Below, one piece after another: positions 51,901-63,699 of a stretch of DNA of 64,000 bases. Position numbers and translations under genes: made by a program. Source of the DNA: Serilophus lunatus (taxonomy: Eukaryota; Chordata; Aves; Passeriformes; Eurylaimidae); NCBI GenBank assembly GCA_013399895.1, contig VXBA01003437.1, positions 1,954,156 to 2,018,155 of the forward strand, written 5' to 3'. The notes under the pieces are model-generated. The model was given only the letters and a program-made list of their open reading frames with translations. It did no database searches and was not told where the DNA came from. The stretch's first letter is position 1; the number at the start of each line of letters is the position of its first letter.

Positions 51901-54900
51901 TACTTTTTTTTTTTTTCCTGAAAGAATGTGGCAGTATTTTTGCACTTGGGAGATACCCATCGTTCTAGGAGGATGGGTCAACTTCAGCCTTTTGGTTAGA
52001 AATAATCTTCTGTCTTTGGATAGAAACTTATTCGTGGCCAGTTTGTATTTATTTGTTGATTTTAATTGAAATATTTGTCTTACCCTCATGTTTCTTCACT
52101 GATGTGTTTCTGGAAGCCAATTATCTCTCTTATCATCTTTTACTAAGGTAAAGAAAACAAGGTTCTTTGGTCTTCCACACAAAGCAGGTCCTTCCTTGTT
52201 ATCTTGGCGTTGTATATACCTGTTCAGTTTTGTTTTAATCTTTCTGCAAGATTGGCATTGCTTAAAATCTTCCAGATGTGATCTTGCTTTGTACAGTGGC
52301 ACTAATATTTTCCTCCATGAACCAGGGATTGTGTCTTCCTTTCTCATAGCTGTAATAAATTGGTGGATCAGAGTTCTCCTGGAATTAAATGGTTATTTCC
52401 CAAGGTCATTCTTTTCCTTTCTTGTTTCCAGTGGATAAACTGTTAGTGTATTTTAGAAGTTTTGTTACTTTATAAACGTGAGACCACTTTACTCTGTACT
52501 AGTAGATTATTGTTCCAGTTCTGTACTCCAGACCTTGGTGTTTTTTTGTATGATTTTCTGTTTACACAGATTTGGAAGCTGAAATTGCACAAGAAGAAGG
52601 TGACCCATGTAGAATTTAATTCCCGATGTGAGTGGCTGTTGGCCACAGCATCTGTGGATCAGACGGTCAAAATCTGGGACCTCAGAAACATCAAAAACAA
52701 AATGAACTTTCTTCATCTGCTTCCTCATGAGAAACCTGTCAATGCAGGTGAATTGAGATAAGGATTTAATCGCGTGGATGTCTGCAGAGTCCACTCAGCT
52801 CAGCTTTTATTGTGGTGGCAGTATTAGGTTTTGCTCAGATTTGAAGCTGCACAGTAATTATAGTAAAGAAGGCATTGGGAATGTGTGGCCAGAGGCAGGG
52901 AAGTGGATAAGGCAGCTGCAGCGCCATCTTAAGACTTGGCATACAGACTGGAGCACTGTACCTTGAAAAGTGAGTTTGAAAGCAGTGGTTGAGATTAGAA
53001 AAATTAACTTATTGGGGCAGTCCTTTGACAAAAGCAGAGCGTGGGACTCAGACCTCTGTTTCTTGCGTGCAGCTTTACCAGTTTGTGAAAGTCCAAACTG
53101 CAGAAGACTGTCTCATTATTCCACTGTCTTTCTATTTGAATGAGCAAGTTCCTTTTGTTTGAGATAGGTAAAGTCTTGTCTGTTGAGACACACGGCCATA
53201 TTCACTTCCCTTTTAAAGAAATAGCAGTGGATTTTCAGTCAGAGAAATGTGACTTTTGTATTTCTTGTCAGTCACAGCATTGTGGTCTTTAGTTTGCCTT
53301 ACTGTCTCCCTCTCCTAGCTTACTTCAGCCCAACAGATGGTGCAAAGCTCCTGAGTACAGACCAGCGCAATGAAATCAGGGTTTACTCATCTTCAGACTG
53401 GACCAAGCCACAGCATCTGATTCCACATCCACATAGGCAGTTTCAGCACCTTACACCTATTAAGGTGAGTTAAATCTCAGAAGAGCATCATGTCTGGTGC
53501 TAGCAGCGGGCTGTTAATCAGAAAAATTGATTTCTGGTCAAAATACTGCTTTGGTGGGTGGATATTTACACTGCTGCAACTTCCAGTGGAGCACTGTCCT
53601 AAAGTTGTATGATATACAGATTGTGTCTGGTGTTGTCATTGATGAGCTCTGTCCCTTTCTCTAAGCTCTCCATCACTCTGCTCTATGACTAGGCAACATG
53701 GCATCCTCGCTATGACCTCATTGTTGTAGGTCGCTACCCAGACCCCAAGTTTCCCGGGTACATGGTGAATGAGCTACGAACCGTTGACGTGTTTGATGGA
53801 AACACTGGGGAGATGGTTTGTCAACTCCATGATCCAAATGCTTCTGGTATCATCTCGGTGAGTTAAGCACTGCAGCTAAAAGGGCACTTGTGTATTGAGT
53901 GTATGGGTTAGGGTCTAGAACACTATCCTCTTTACTTGTGACACTCATGCTGTCATGGGATATGGCAGCCAGCTAAAGCTGCTGACTCGAGTAGGACTAG
54001 TCTGTGGTCATCTGGGGGGGATTTTGTGATACTCTTAGGGAACACTGGGTTTTCCAGATGGTTTGTTGCTGTTATATAAGCTGTGGTGCTCTTATGACTG
54101 TTATGTAAGCAGTGATGCTCTTACAGACTCTGTGTTTTCATTTTCAGCTCAATAAATTTAACCCTATGGGAGACACACTGGCTTCTGGCATGGGTAAGTG
54201 AACAGAGCCTGGGGCATTAAGCACGGGTCCCAGAAAAGGAGTGGCTTGTTAGTCCAGATTAAAGCAAGTTGTGACAGGAGTTTTTGCAAATCCCACATGC
54301 TCTATAAATGCGTAATACGTAAAAGAGATCAGGACCTTCTTTTCAGTCTTACACCTTTGGACTTGGAAAACAGGTTGCTAGTTATCTCCTGTGAAACATT
54401 CCTGAGAACAAGTCCAGAGGAGCGGGAAGCCTCCTGGCAGTAGGCGGCCGCTGCCACCTGCTGGCCATGGCACAGTAGAAGAAAACAATGGAGAGGGGAA
54501 AGTTTTTTCCTGATAAGCCGTACCCTTTCCCTTCATTTAATTTATCTCATTTCCTACGCTGCAGAGCCAAGTTACTCGTGTTTTTTGCAGGCTGCATACA
54601 ATTAAGGTAGCTGGCTAGAGATTGAGGTTTTTAAACATGTGACAGATGAGATTAGAAATTACATTTCTTTCTTAGATAGATTTCCATGGCTATGTGGAAA
54701 TAGCATCTGGAATAACTATTTTTGCACCCTCTCTACTTTGGAAATACCTTAGAACAGAAAAAACCCTTTGAATTTCTAGCATTTAAGTGACATAGCCTAA
54801 AGTACTATGTTTGATGTAGAATTTCTGATGCACAATACTTAATCTTTCTTCTCAGGCTTTAGTATTCTAATTTGGAGCCGAGAGGAGATGGTGGCCAAGA

Positions 54901-55082
54901 AGCAAGAACATCTTTTGAAAGTCATGACAGAACAGGGGATTGGAAGCTGGAGTTCATCCAGACGTGGAGGGCAGAGGGAAGCAAACTCTGGCACAAGCAA
55001 ACTCAAAGCTAAGTTACTCTCTTGGGAGCTGGAAGAGATGAGAACAAAAAACAGTGATTCTAAATCCCAGGGAAGAAAGTGA
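42931..55082 (+). CDS. DDB2: DDB2, DNA damage-binding protein 2 (XPE homologue), complete
   Basis: Coding exons are 42931-43102, 45892-46022, 47061-47252, 48088-48233 (4a) or 49874-50040 (4b), 51142-51241, 52570-52747, 53319-53464, 53693-53857, 54148-54193 and 54856-55082. The product is 500 residues with 4a and 507 with 4b (human 427). An N-terminal basic region is followed by the helix-loop-helix that docks DDB1 (about 80-115, YVYQNMLGGSIRPQLRQ). A seven-bladed WD40 propeller covers about 115-435. WDLR is at 283-286. The lesion-probing hairpin RQFQHL retains Phe348-Gln349-His350 (4a numbering). A tail of about 65 mostly charged residues follows the propeller and is absent from the human protein. 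Known role of the family: it recognises UV photoproducts in chromatin as part of the CUL4-DDB1 E3 ligase and hands them to XPC. All junctions are AG/GT and in phase. Confidence 0.97.
43782..44145 (-). mobile_element. CR1 LINE, 5'-truncated, minus orientation, in DDB2 intron
   Basis: It opens with the reverse-complemented CR1 3' end (ATAGAGTCATTTAGGTTGG), then GACCTTTAAGATCATGGAG. It runs through the CR1 3' UTR into the reverse transcriptase end, where CTGTTCCAATGCTTGACAAC and GGTCTCCCCTCAGCCTCC are recognisable. It lies in the intron after the first coding exon of DDB2. Confidence 0.92.
48088..48233 (+). other. DDB2: DDB2 exon 4a (canonical WD40 segment)
   Basis: 146 nt, entry phase 0, exit phase 2, with acceptor CCTTCCTTATAG and donor GTAAGA. 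It encodes MGAGGAITGMKFNPF, ending in TTTLQDFNGNTVRVF and a short TSTEDW turn. This is the copy that aligns best with human DDB2 (GAGGSITGLKFNP, LQDFKGN). It forms one WD40 blade, around human residues 159-194. Confidence 0.95.
48288..48311. repeat. (GA)n microsatellite in DDB2 intron between exons 4a and 4b
   Basis: About 11 GA units with one AAA interruption. It starts 55 bases downstream of the exon 4a donor site. Confidence 0.8.
49874..50040 (+). other. DDB2: DDB2 exon 4b (divergent duplicate of exon 4a)
   Basis: 167 nt, open throughout, with acceptor TTGTGTGTATTTCAG and a strong donor GTGAGA. Entry phase 0 and exit phase 2 are identical to exon 4a. It encodes KGPGDSLGDIKFSPY, then KLYVASGDGTLSLQDLEG, and ends in DCGHEHHNV. 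My hand alignment with 4a gives about 17 identities in 48 positions, sharing KF-P, LY, S, GT, LQD, G and V-V. It adds seven residues in the loop before the next blade. It is probably spliced as a mutually exclusive alternative to 4a. Confidence 0.8.
54069..54126. repeat. Imperfect 29-bp tandem duplication before DDB2 exon 9
   Basis: Units at 54069-54097 and 54098-54126 both begin CTGTTAT-TAAGC and differ at a few positions. The second unit ends 21 bases before the exon at 54148, so it covers the probable branch-point region of that intron. Confidence 0.75.
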
Positions 55083-56012
55083 AAAGGGAAGGATCTAGAG
55101 AACTGATTTAGTATTTTGGTCCTTTCTAAATCCTAGGTTACAAACTCGGTTGTTGGCAGTGGGCAGTATAAGCCGTACAGGGCATTAGACTTTGTCCCTC
55201 CTCCGTGGCTCTGATCTTGCTTCCCAGATCCTCTTGGCTTCCCCTTCTAGAAATAGTTGTGTCAGTACTTGGTTCCTCCTGCAAAGGGAGTTACCACTTA
55301 TTTTCTGAGGGACTAGGAAAACTTCCAAGATGTTCTCAGATCCTGCTGAAGTTAACTGCTTGCAGCCTGCCATATCTGCTTGTCTTCACTTATCAGAGCT
55401 TACCATTTCCTGTAGTCTGCTGTGGAGCAGCTCCTGATAGGGTCCCCAGCCTATCTGAGTCCAACTGAGTTGAAAAACCGTTTGTTAAAAGGATTAACAA
55501 CCTGGAAAGTTAGAATGTTCAGCGCTGAGGTGATGGATAACTTGGGTAGCCTAGGAAACACCAAGCTCTCCCATATGCAAGCTTCTTGGAAAATGTCAAG
55601 ACCTCAGGCTCAGCCTGTTCTATGCTTGCAGGTATTTAACTGGACCACAAAGAACATCATGATGCCAGAGGTCTCTACCTGCCTCGTGGGATGCAAGGGC
55701 AGTATGGAACTGGGCACTTACTGATACCGCAGTTCTGATTTTCAGAGTTCTAGGCTCTTCCTTGCCACTGATTAGTTAATTTTTTTCACCCATGTGTATG
55801 GGCTTCAGAATGTTGGATAAAAGTGTTACAAAACAGAACACTCTTGCTCAAAGCCAAACCACAAGACTGTTGTTAAACTCTTGAAGTTTTGCTTTTTCTA
55901 GTTTGTTTACAAGGCTGCCCAGGGCCTTGCTGCTGTCCCAGAGGTTGGTGGATGGGATGGGCTCCAGGCCTGTGCAGATTCTCCATGTTCACTTTTATAG
56001 TTTTGCAGTATT

Positions 56013-56018
56013 AATAAA
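56013..56018 (+). promoter_or_regulatory. DDB2: Polyadenylation signal of DDB2
   Basis: Canonical AATAAA about 930 bases after the DDB2 stop codon, followed by a TTTTG-rich stretch and then GT-containing sequence. It gives a 3' UTR of about 0.95 kb. Confidence 0.75.
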
Positions 56019-56381
56019 GTTTTGTACTAAATTAAAATTCTTTGATACAGAGTGGCTGCTTTGAGTATTGTGCTGAACTGCTTTTGTAGGGGAGAAGTTT
56101 GAGACTTTTCTTGAGGAAGGCTATGAGACCCAGGAGAGTGGTGGAAGTACCAGTCATAGTACTGGGTCTGCAGCGGATCCCTTCGAGTTGGACAGGATAC
56201 ATTATCAGCTGTATCTTTGCATAGTTGCTGCAGTCAAAAATAGCTTATCTTGATTCACCCTGTGCTGTATGTGGGATTGTGAAACAGGGAATTCCTTTGG
56301 GAGGGAATATGCTGCAGTAAGTTTTACAACACTGATGAACTCTTAGAGAAGAAAAAGAGTAGAGTTCAGTGCGAATTTGAC

Positions 56382-56387
56382 TTTAAT
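56382..56387 (-). promoter_or_regulatory. ACP2: Candidate polyadenylation signal of ACP2
   Basis: ATTAAA on the minus strand, about 1.7 kb downstream of the ACP2 stop codon and 0.36 kb from the end of DDB2. No AATAAA was found in the ACP2 3' flank, so this is a weak guess. Confidence 0.3.
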
Positions 56388-58108
56388 AATGAAATGTATC
56401 GGAACAATTACAGAATTCATTCACAGTCAAAATGTGTAAATAATCATCATAGAAACCGTGCCTCTGTGTGTGCAAAATTTGGTGCCTTTAAAAATAACAG
56501 GTCTGGTCCTCTTAAATGCACTTTCTATTACCTCTTTCTTAGGCCTGTTCTCACAGGCAGTAGCTTTTTGTTTATGACTGTCTTGCTGTGCAGGAGACCT
56601 AGTTTGTATCTTCAGCAGACAAAAAGGTGAGGAAGATGCTGAGAACAGCAAGCTGCTTCTGCTGACTTAAGAGTTCTCAGGGTGGCAGGATTCCGATTAT
56701 GGTGGGGGGAAATGTCCCCATTGTACTTCTTAGGGGGAGAAAAGGAAACGTCCGTAACCTAAGAACTGGCTTCTGCTGCCAAGAGGGGAAGGGAACTGCA
56801 CCAGAAAAGGAAGTAAGAGTGGGAAGTGAATGTGCAGCATCACCATGTGAAGAGCCTGTGATTCTGGTGCCCGCTGCAGTCTCGTTTTCTGCCAAAAGCT
56901 AAAAGGCAGGTAGTGAGCACTTGGAGTGAAAGTCTCTGCAGCAGCTGCAGTGTGCACTGAGAGGCCAGCCAGGAGAAAAAGAATCACGCTTTAGACAAAA
57001 TGCCAAAGCGTGGCAAATAAAAGAATCCAGTGACCTGCCAACTCTGATCCTTAATAGGGGTTTTTTTGTTTGTTGTGCATCCAGTAGGGAAGATAGGAAG
57101 AAAAAAATTAGAACTTGACATTTAATCTAGTCTTAGGTAAACAGCTCTACTACATCTCTTAATTGCAGCATAGAAACATTCTGCTAATAAAGCATATTCC
57201 TTGGGCTGAAATCCAGACTGCCTGCAGTACTGGACAGTCGCTTTAATAGGTACTCGAAGTTCAGAGGTGGGAAGTAAAATTCAAACTTGGGATCTTTAGA
57301 CAGAACCCAGGTTTCTTATCTGTGGGGACTTTCTAGGCCAACACTGCACAAGAAATAGTGTGGGTTTGCCACAGTCACAGGAATTGCTCTGTCTCATGAA
57401 GCTCTTAGAGCTTTGGGTTCTGTGGTTCTACTCTGAGCTGAATCCTAGGAACTACTGCCAGGTTTTCAATCTTGTCCTGATTTCAGGCCAGTCCTCTCTT
57501 GAACCACAGTGTGAGGAGGGAAAAAAGACCAGTTGCTAGCAGCAACTACTTGGCAGCAACCTCAAGAAACACTTCTGCTGTCTCTGATCATCTGCAGCAG
57601 TTCCCTCTGCATGGACAGTAGATGAGTCTTGGCGCACTGTTACTGAGCTGTGCCCTCAGCGCCAAGCCCAGCCTTCCTACTATCAGCAGTCCCATGGTGT
57701 GACAGAAAAGCACTCTAAGCAGGTTGACCCTGAAGAGAAATGCAACTGGATGTGGCAGCTGCTGGAGGCCCGAGCTTCTCTGCCACCATCATGGCGAGTG
57801 GTTTACAATCAGTTGAAAGGAGGAAAACTTGAACTGTCCGTGTTGGGAATCCCAGACTAGGAAAGCTGTATGAGGACCAGGGGCAGCACACAGTATACTG
57901 GCTTTGAAATTGGGGTATTATTTCCATTAGAGTAGCTGAATCCTTTTTCTCTGGGGTGTCACCTTTAGAAAGTATCCAAAAATCAAGCCCAGCTTTGTTC
58001 TGGGAAGGAAAGGCCAAAATAGAAGAATGCTCAGTATCTGAAGGTGCCCTATCATCCTCAGGGCAACACGGCTCCCTCCTACTGCCTGGGAAGGAGTTGA
58101 AGCAACTG

Positions 58109-61100
58109 TCAGGGCTGCTCTTCTCCCTCGTTGGAAACGTGCCGGTAACCGGGGGGCTGAGACTGTATGCGAAAGAGTACAGTCAAGAGGAGGATTATAA
58201 GGAGAAGGAGAATGGATCCACACACAGCCAAACCCACAAACAGTTCTGCAAGGGAGAAAATAAGTGGTCAGCATGGTATTGTCTGGGTTTCCTCTTCTGC
58301 CACACTCTGGTCTAGCCTTGCTTACCTGTGTCATGCATGCTGCTTACTACTTTGCATTCTTGCTCCCAGTCCTGGGGAACCACAGGATCTGTAAGTTCCA
58401 GGAATCTCTGCAGTGGGCATGTATGCTGACAGCCAGGGATTGTCAGTGGGAAAGGTTCCTTCCCACTCTCATTCCGGTAGAACATCTCCACTGAGAAGTT
58501 ACTGAAAACAAGACACAGCAAGATGTTGTTTTGTCTTTTTTTCTCTAGCTGAAGTCATCCCTTCCCAAAAACTTGGTGTGCACAGCCTTTCCTTTATTCT
58601 GGTCATAAATTTTCCTCATGAGAGCCTGCCACTAGGAGCAAGATTGCATGCCCCTAGGGTGGAGCCTAGCCTAGGTATCTAACCCTCGAGGTGAAATCAC
58701 AGCGGACATCTTTACTGCAGCCCTCACCCATCATCCTCTTGGTACAGTTCAAATAAATGACATGAGGCGTATGGTGCTTGAATCTTGTTGTAGACATCTA
58801 GAGCCATCTGCAGTGCCACAAGTGTGGTGTCATGCTGAGAAAGAGGGAAAAAAACCAAATCAGTCACCCTGGTGGATGTGGCAGGGCAGCTCAGACTGTA
58901 CCAGTAATGGACAGGGCAGTGCTGAAGGGATGTCACCTTTGTAACTTCCATCTGGAAAAAGGCAGAGGAACTGTACTGCTCAAACAGGGGTCTGTGACAG
59001 TGCCAAAGAAGGGGAGGAAGTAAAACACAGCCACACATATCCTGCAGTGTTTTTTAAGAATTAATCTCTAGGGCGCAATCTGGGAGAGATGTTTGACTTT
59101 CCAGTCAGTAGGCTGCTGGAAAGGGGGGATGACTGTATCTAAGCTTCTGAAATATTGTATTTGAGTAGCATCGACCCATCCACCAAGTAAATACAACAGT
59201 GGTTCCCCAAAGTCTGCCAGTTTCATCCATAAGCATTAGCTAAAAGGAACAAAGCACATATTGGGAGTTTTCCTCAGGGGCCCCAGAAGAATGATGCCAG
59301 GTACTGCACCTCCCACCCAGCCAGAGGCAAAGAGGCATATCCTGATCACTGCGTGGGCTGTAGAGAAGCTAGAAAGGGTTAAAACTATCACCAAGCCCCA
59401 ATCCCCTGTGAGGAAGAGGAGATGGCTATAAGCCAGCACCCTAGCTCTGACTTACTGCTGAGTAGGCAAGTACTTTCAGGTTCTGATGGGCGGAAACATT
59501 TGCTGCTTTGGTTAGGTTTTTCCTTATGTGATCCAGCAGGACCCCTGAAGAAAAAGAACAACTGGTAAGAGGCAAAAGCCAGAGCAGCACAAGGCTCCCT
59601 CCCCTGTACACTCACCGCCTTGCAGACGAGCTTTTTCTACCCGATTGTGGATCCCAAACAGAAATTCAAAACCAAAGTCTTTTAGTTGCTTCAACTGAGT
59701 CATGACATCTGGTGTCACCCATACAGGCAGATCCATTTTGTGGGCTTGCTAGAAAGACAAACAGAATATTCATCTGCAGGTAGCACAGATCACAGATTAA
59801 TCAGAGAATGGGAGGGTATCTGGAGACCTGCCCACACAGCAACTCATTTCCTGTACTCTTAAATATGCAATATGTCCCTTTCCTATTTATGCTTTTGACC
59901 TCACACTGCTGTGCTGCATACAAAGAATACAGGCAAGTCTTAATGTTGCTTCAGAAACTAATAATGAGATGCATAAAGGTTATAATTTAGGAGCTACATT
60001 TCTGCGAAAGCACAACTGGAGTGCAGGATTATGTTGTAACACCGATCCAATAATCTTAGGGCATTAACTTTACATGTGGCTGATTCTGCCCTGCAGATGG
60101 CATGAGGTCTAAGAGTAAAGAAAAACACAAGTGAACAGAAACCTGGGATTTCTGGTGTACCTGCAGTACAGTTTCTGTGGAGGTTCAAAGGGCTACTGAA
60201 GGACACTGAAGAAAGTCGGTGAGGGCTCTGCAGATGTAACAATGGGATGCACCACTGACAAAGCCCTGTACTCAAACCCAGATGCCAGAGAACTGGGAAT
60301 CAAGAGAAGAACTTGGTTTCCAGCCAACCCATTACAAGAAAGGATTAGTTATAATGGCAGACAAACAGAAGTAGTGGTTTTCCAGCACTGCTTGGAACAA
60401 TTTTCTGTTCCACATCCCATTAGATTGCCAGAAGATGAAGCTGAATATCCATAAGGGCCCATTCTGTCCAAGAGGTTCAGAGAAATTCCTGTCAGCAGCT
60501 TTAATATTTACTTAGTTCATCGTTAATTTACAAAGAGAATAAATAGCTCGTTAGTTCAGCTATTTCTTGTCTCCATATAGACAATAGAATGAATCTACTG
60601 GTTCAGGTAAGAATACCAGGAATAATCTGAATTTAAAATCCCAATTTAAATCATAAAGTTGATGCTTATTCAGTTTGCAGAGATCTCATTTCTACCTTAC
60701 TTGACTCAGACTTGTCCACAGAGATCTACGGACTTCAGACTGCAGTTCTTTTACAGTGATTTTCAAGAGATTTATTATGCAGGTGGGACTTTTTCTGACT
60801 CTGACATGATACATATCTAAACTACAGAGTGGGAGGTTATAGGGTGCAAAAATAGGTAATTCTTGGCACATGCCTCTAGTGAGTAGGAACAGTTGTTACT
60901 CTGAAATTCGAACATTACTTCTAACTGTATGGTGAAAAGTTGTTTCATGGGATTTTGCAAAATAATGTCTAACAAATCCAGTGAATTCTGAAGACCAAAC
61001 TGCAGTGGCTGTAAGATGATGGCCAAACTTACTTCACAAAACAGTGTGTCATACACACTCCATACACTCTCGAGGGAGACATCCCGGATCCCAGTCTCGT

Positions 61101-61859
61101 TTGCCACCATTTGTAGGAATTGCTGTAGGTTTGAGAAAAAGAGAAAGACCTTCAATTTTCCATCTCATATTGTATTACATGCACTGGTATCCCTACCCTT
61201 TTCTCGGAGCTCTGTATATAGATGTGATAATACTTTAACTACAAGCCTAAGACCACCTTATCTCATGCAAACAATCACTTACCCAATTCTCTTTGGTCTT
61301 ATTTATGTATTCTGCTGAGTGCCGAGTTTCAGTCTGTAGCTGTTCGTATCGTGGACAGGAGGTCAAAGGGAACTTCAGTAGCTGGGCAGAGAGAAAAGCA
61401 GCCAGGTCACCAGAGTACAGAATTTGCAGTCAACATGCACAATTTTAACGAAACCCTGACTAGCAGGTGCATCTATAAACAGCCTCAGTACTTCCTGCTG
61501 ACATACTCCCGACCATGTGTGGTCTGCTGGGGTGTTGCACCTGACATGTGGAGTGATCACAGCCCTTGTCTTGTTCTGAGAACAGCAAAAACTCTGCAAG
61601 GTAGGTCCCAGGAGAAGTTCCAGACAATCTGAATCAAGACTGCAGCAAATATTTTTGGAGAGTACACTACGTGAGTAGTTAATATACGTCCTTGAGATGA
61701 ACTTACCCTTTCCTCAGACTCAGGCACTGTGTGCACAGGGATAGGTTGCCAGGAGATGTTAGGGTTGAACATCTGTTGTCCCCGTGGGGGATAGAGGCCT
61801 GCCAGATTGGCCTCTGCACTCATCAGTGTCCGATCACAGTCCGTGCTCCGTATGAATAT
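58109..61859 (-). CDS. ACP2: ACP2, lysosomal acid phosphatase 2 (5' exons outside window)
   Basis: Exons on the minus strand are 61859-61707, 61381-61283, 61122-61033, 59748-59616, 59544-59456, 58834-58728, 58501-58326 and 58245-58109, all in phase. They give 327 residues and the stop. About 100 N-terminal residues of the human protein, with the signal peptide and the RHGDRSP nucleophile motif, are not in the window. Visible are RSTDCDRTLMSAEANLAGL, the acid/base His-Asp at the start of the 58834 exon (HDTTLVALQMALDVYN), and seven N-X-S/T sequons. A single membrane helix (VGLAVCGSILLLLIILLL region) follows, then a short cytoplasmic tail with QPPGYRHV, the tyrosine-type lysosomal sorting signal. 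Known role of the family: it hydrolyses phosphomonoesters in lysosomes and is delivered as a membrane precursor. Identification is by recalled similarity. It is convergent with DDB2. Confidence 0.96.
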
Positions 61860-62284
61860 CTGCCAGGACAGGGACACTGCACCATTAGTAACAGTCCTGT
61901 AGGCGCCGCTGCTCCAGCACAGGGCCAAGTGCCCTGCAGCTGCTCACGGAAAACAGGATAACAGCAGTTGCAGTGACCAAGCCTGCTGACGTCAGCCTGG
62001 ATAAAATTGTAAGGACAGATACAAAGACAGTTTGGTGTGTGATACGGGAATGGTGTGGTCTGGATCAGTGGGACAGCCAGGTGTGCTTGTGGAGGTTACA
62101 GACAGAAAGGAGTCTGAATATGAGGAAGAGTCAGAGAAGAGCAAGACAGACATGCAGGTAACAATGGGCACAGATAAGAAATGCACTATATTTATGGAGC
62201 AGGACTGGGCAAACTCCTGCATCTGTTCTCAGTTCTAGGAATGTGACAGAATGTTCTAGGCTGTGCTCATGGAAAAAAGCGGCT

Positions 62285-62325
62285 TCCTCGTGCCTCAGTT
62301 CCTCCATCTGAGAAATGGAGACGAA
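62285..62325 (+). mobile_element. MIR-type SINE core fragment
   Basis: TGCCTCAGTTCCTCCATCTG followed by AGAAATGGAGA resembles the MIR core segment GCCTCAGTTTCCTCATCTG-AAAATGGGGA as I remember it. It is very short and could be chance. Confidence 0.45.
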
Positions 62326-63653
62326 AGTGATCTGACTGACAGGAGAGGAAGTAAGAAAAGGGAGAGCTGGGATTTTATGTGATCATTGTGGGCTCTCGGG
62401 ATTAATGGGCCAAGACTTATCATTCCAGAGCTCAGAAGAGAGACAGCTGAGCCAGAAAAAAAAAAAAAAGAGACAAATTGCAAAAATAAAGCAGTGTTCA
62501 GAAGGTCAAAGTGGCAAAAATTCAGTATTTTGGTATTTGTGTACTGCAAACAGTTAAGGGGAGACTGGAGAGAAACCAGTGATAAAACAAGAGGAACGAC
62601 AGGAAATCATAAAAGAATGTCCTAGAAAACATGTTGAATCCAAAACAACAGGAATAGAAAGCCTGAGGAACGAGATATAATGTCAAGATAAGGGCTTTTT
62701 TTAAATGTTAGGAGAGAGAAACATAAAAAAATATACACTCACAAGAAAAAAATATACTCTTGCTCTCTGTAATAATCTCTCACATGAAGTGAGAGAATTT
62801 AACAGTCACAAGGAAAAAACAACTTGTCTTTTCTCTGACATCAATTTCTACCCACTTTTACATCTTTACTGTGGCTTGAAAAAACTGACCCTGTACCCAT
62901 TAGACAGGTTTGCTTTCATCCTTGGTAAACTCTGGAGAAATAAAAAATGTTTTAAATGATAAGGATCTAATTCTCCAAGTGTTGAAAAGAAACCAGTTAA
63001 GCCCTGGGTGTACATGCTTTCTTCAGCACCTTTTGCCAGGCTCCAGCTTGTCGCTGAGTCAGGTGACAGATGGTCATATGGTGTCACCCAGAGGCAACAC
63101 TTCTTACAAGGGAGGTTGCTCAACTCGAGCAGGGGTTCAGGCTTGGTTAGCAGAACAGCTTTTGTTTGCATAAGCCTTGGTTTGTTTTTCCTTCTCAAGC
63201 AAGAGAATGAAAATAGTTTCAGCTCACAAAAGCTGTATAAGAGTGAAGTATGTTTGAAAAGGAACTACTGATGAAGGTTAAAGGATCTGTGTTAGAACCA
63301 ATGCTGTAAGTTTTGTTGATGAAGCAAATGTCAAAGAAGGGGTGTAAAATCTGAGCTATGTCAAGTTGGGTTCTTACTGGAGAGCCCTAAAAGGGGAGAA
63401 ACAAAGACAGAAAGTTGTATGGGGACTCTCAGTTTGCCCCATCTGGTCAATCAGCCAAATTGAGCTCAGCTAAAATAACTGATGATGCAGAGCCCATAGT
63501 GGGGGCTTGGCTGCCCACTATCCATCTGAATCAGCCTCTCACCAGGACATCTGCTCATGTTCCAGTTGACTTATGCCTCTTTGATCAACCAGCAGTGATA
63601 CTTGAGGGGGTGTGTGTTTCTATTTCCTTACTTTTTTAGATCTTTCACATTTT

Positions 63654-63699
63654 CCCCTGTGCTCAGCACACGGTTCCCCCTGTGCTCAGCACACAGTTC
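63654..63699. repeat. Two copies of a 23-bp unit in ACP2 intron
   Basis: CCCCTGTGCTCAGCACAC occurs at 63654 and again at 63677, with one difference (G/A) in the following GGTTC/AGTTC. The core GTGCTCAGCAC is nearly palindromic. Confidence 0.85.

Noticed and set aside
57927..58334. 135-residue minus-strand frame near the ACP2 end
   Set aside because: It overlaps the last ACP2 exon in the wrong frame; the correct frame gives the membrane helix and the PPGYRHV tail.
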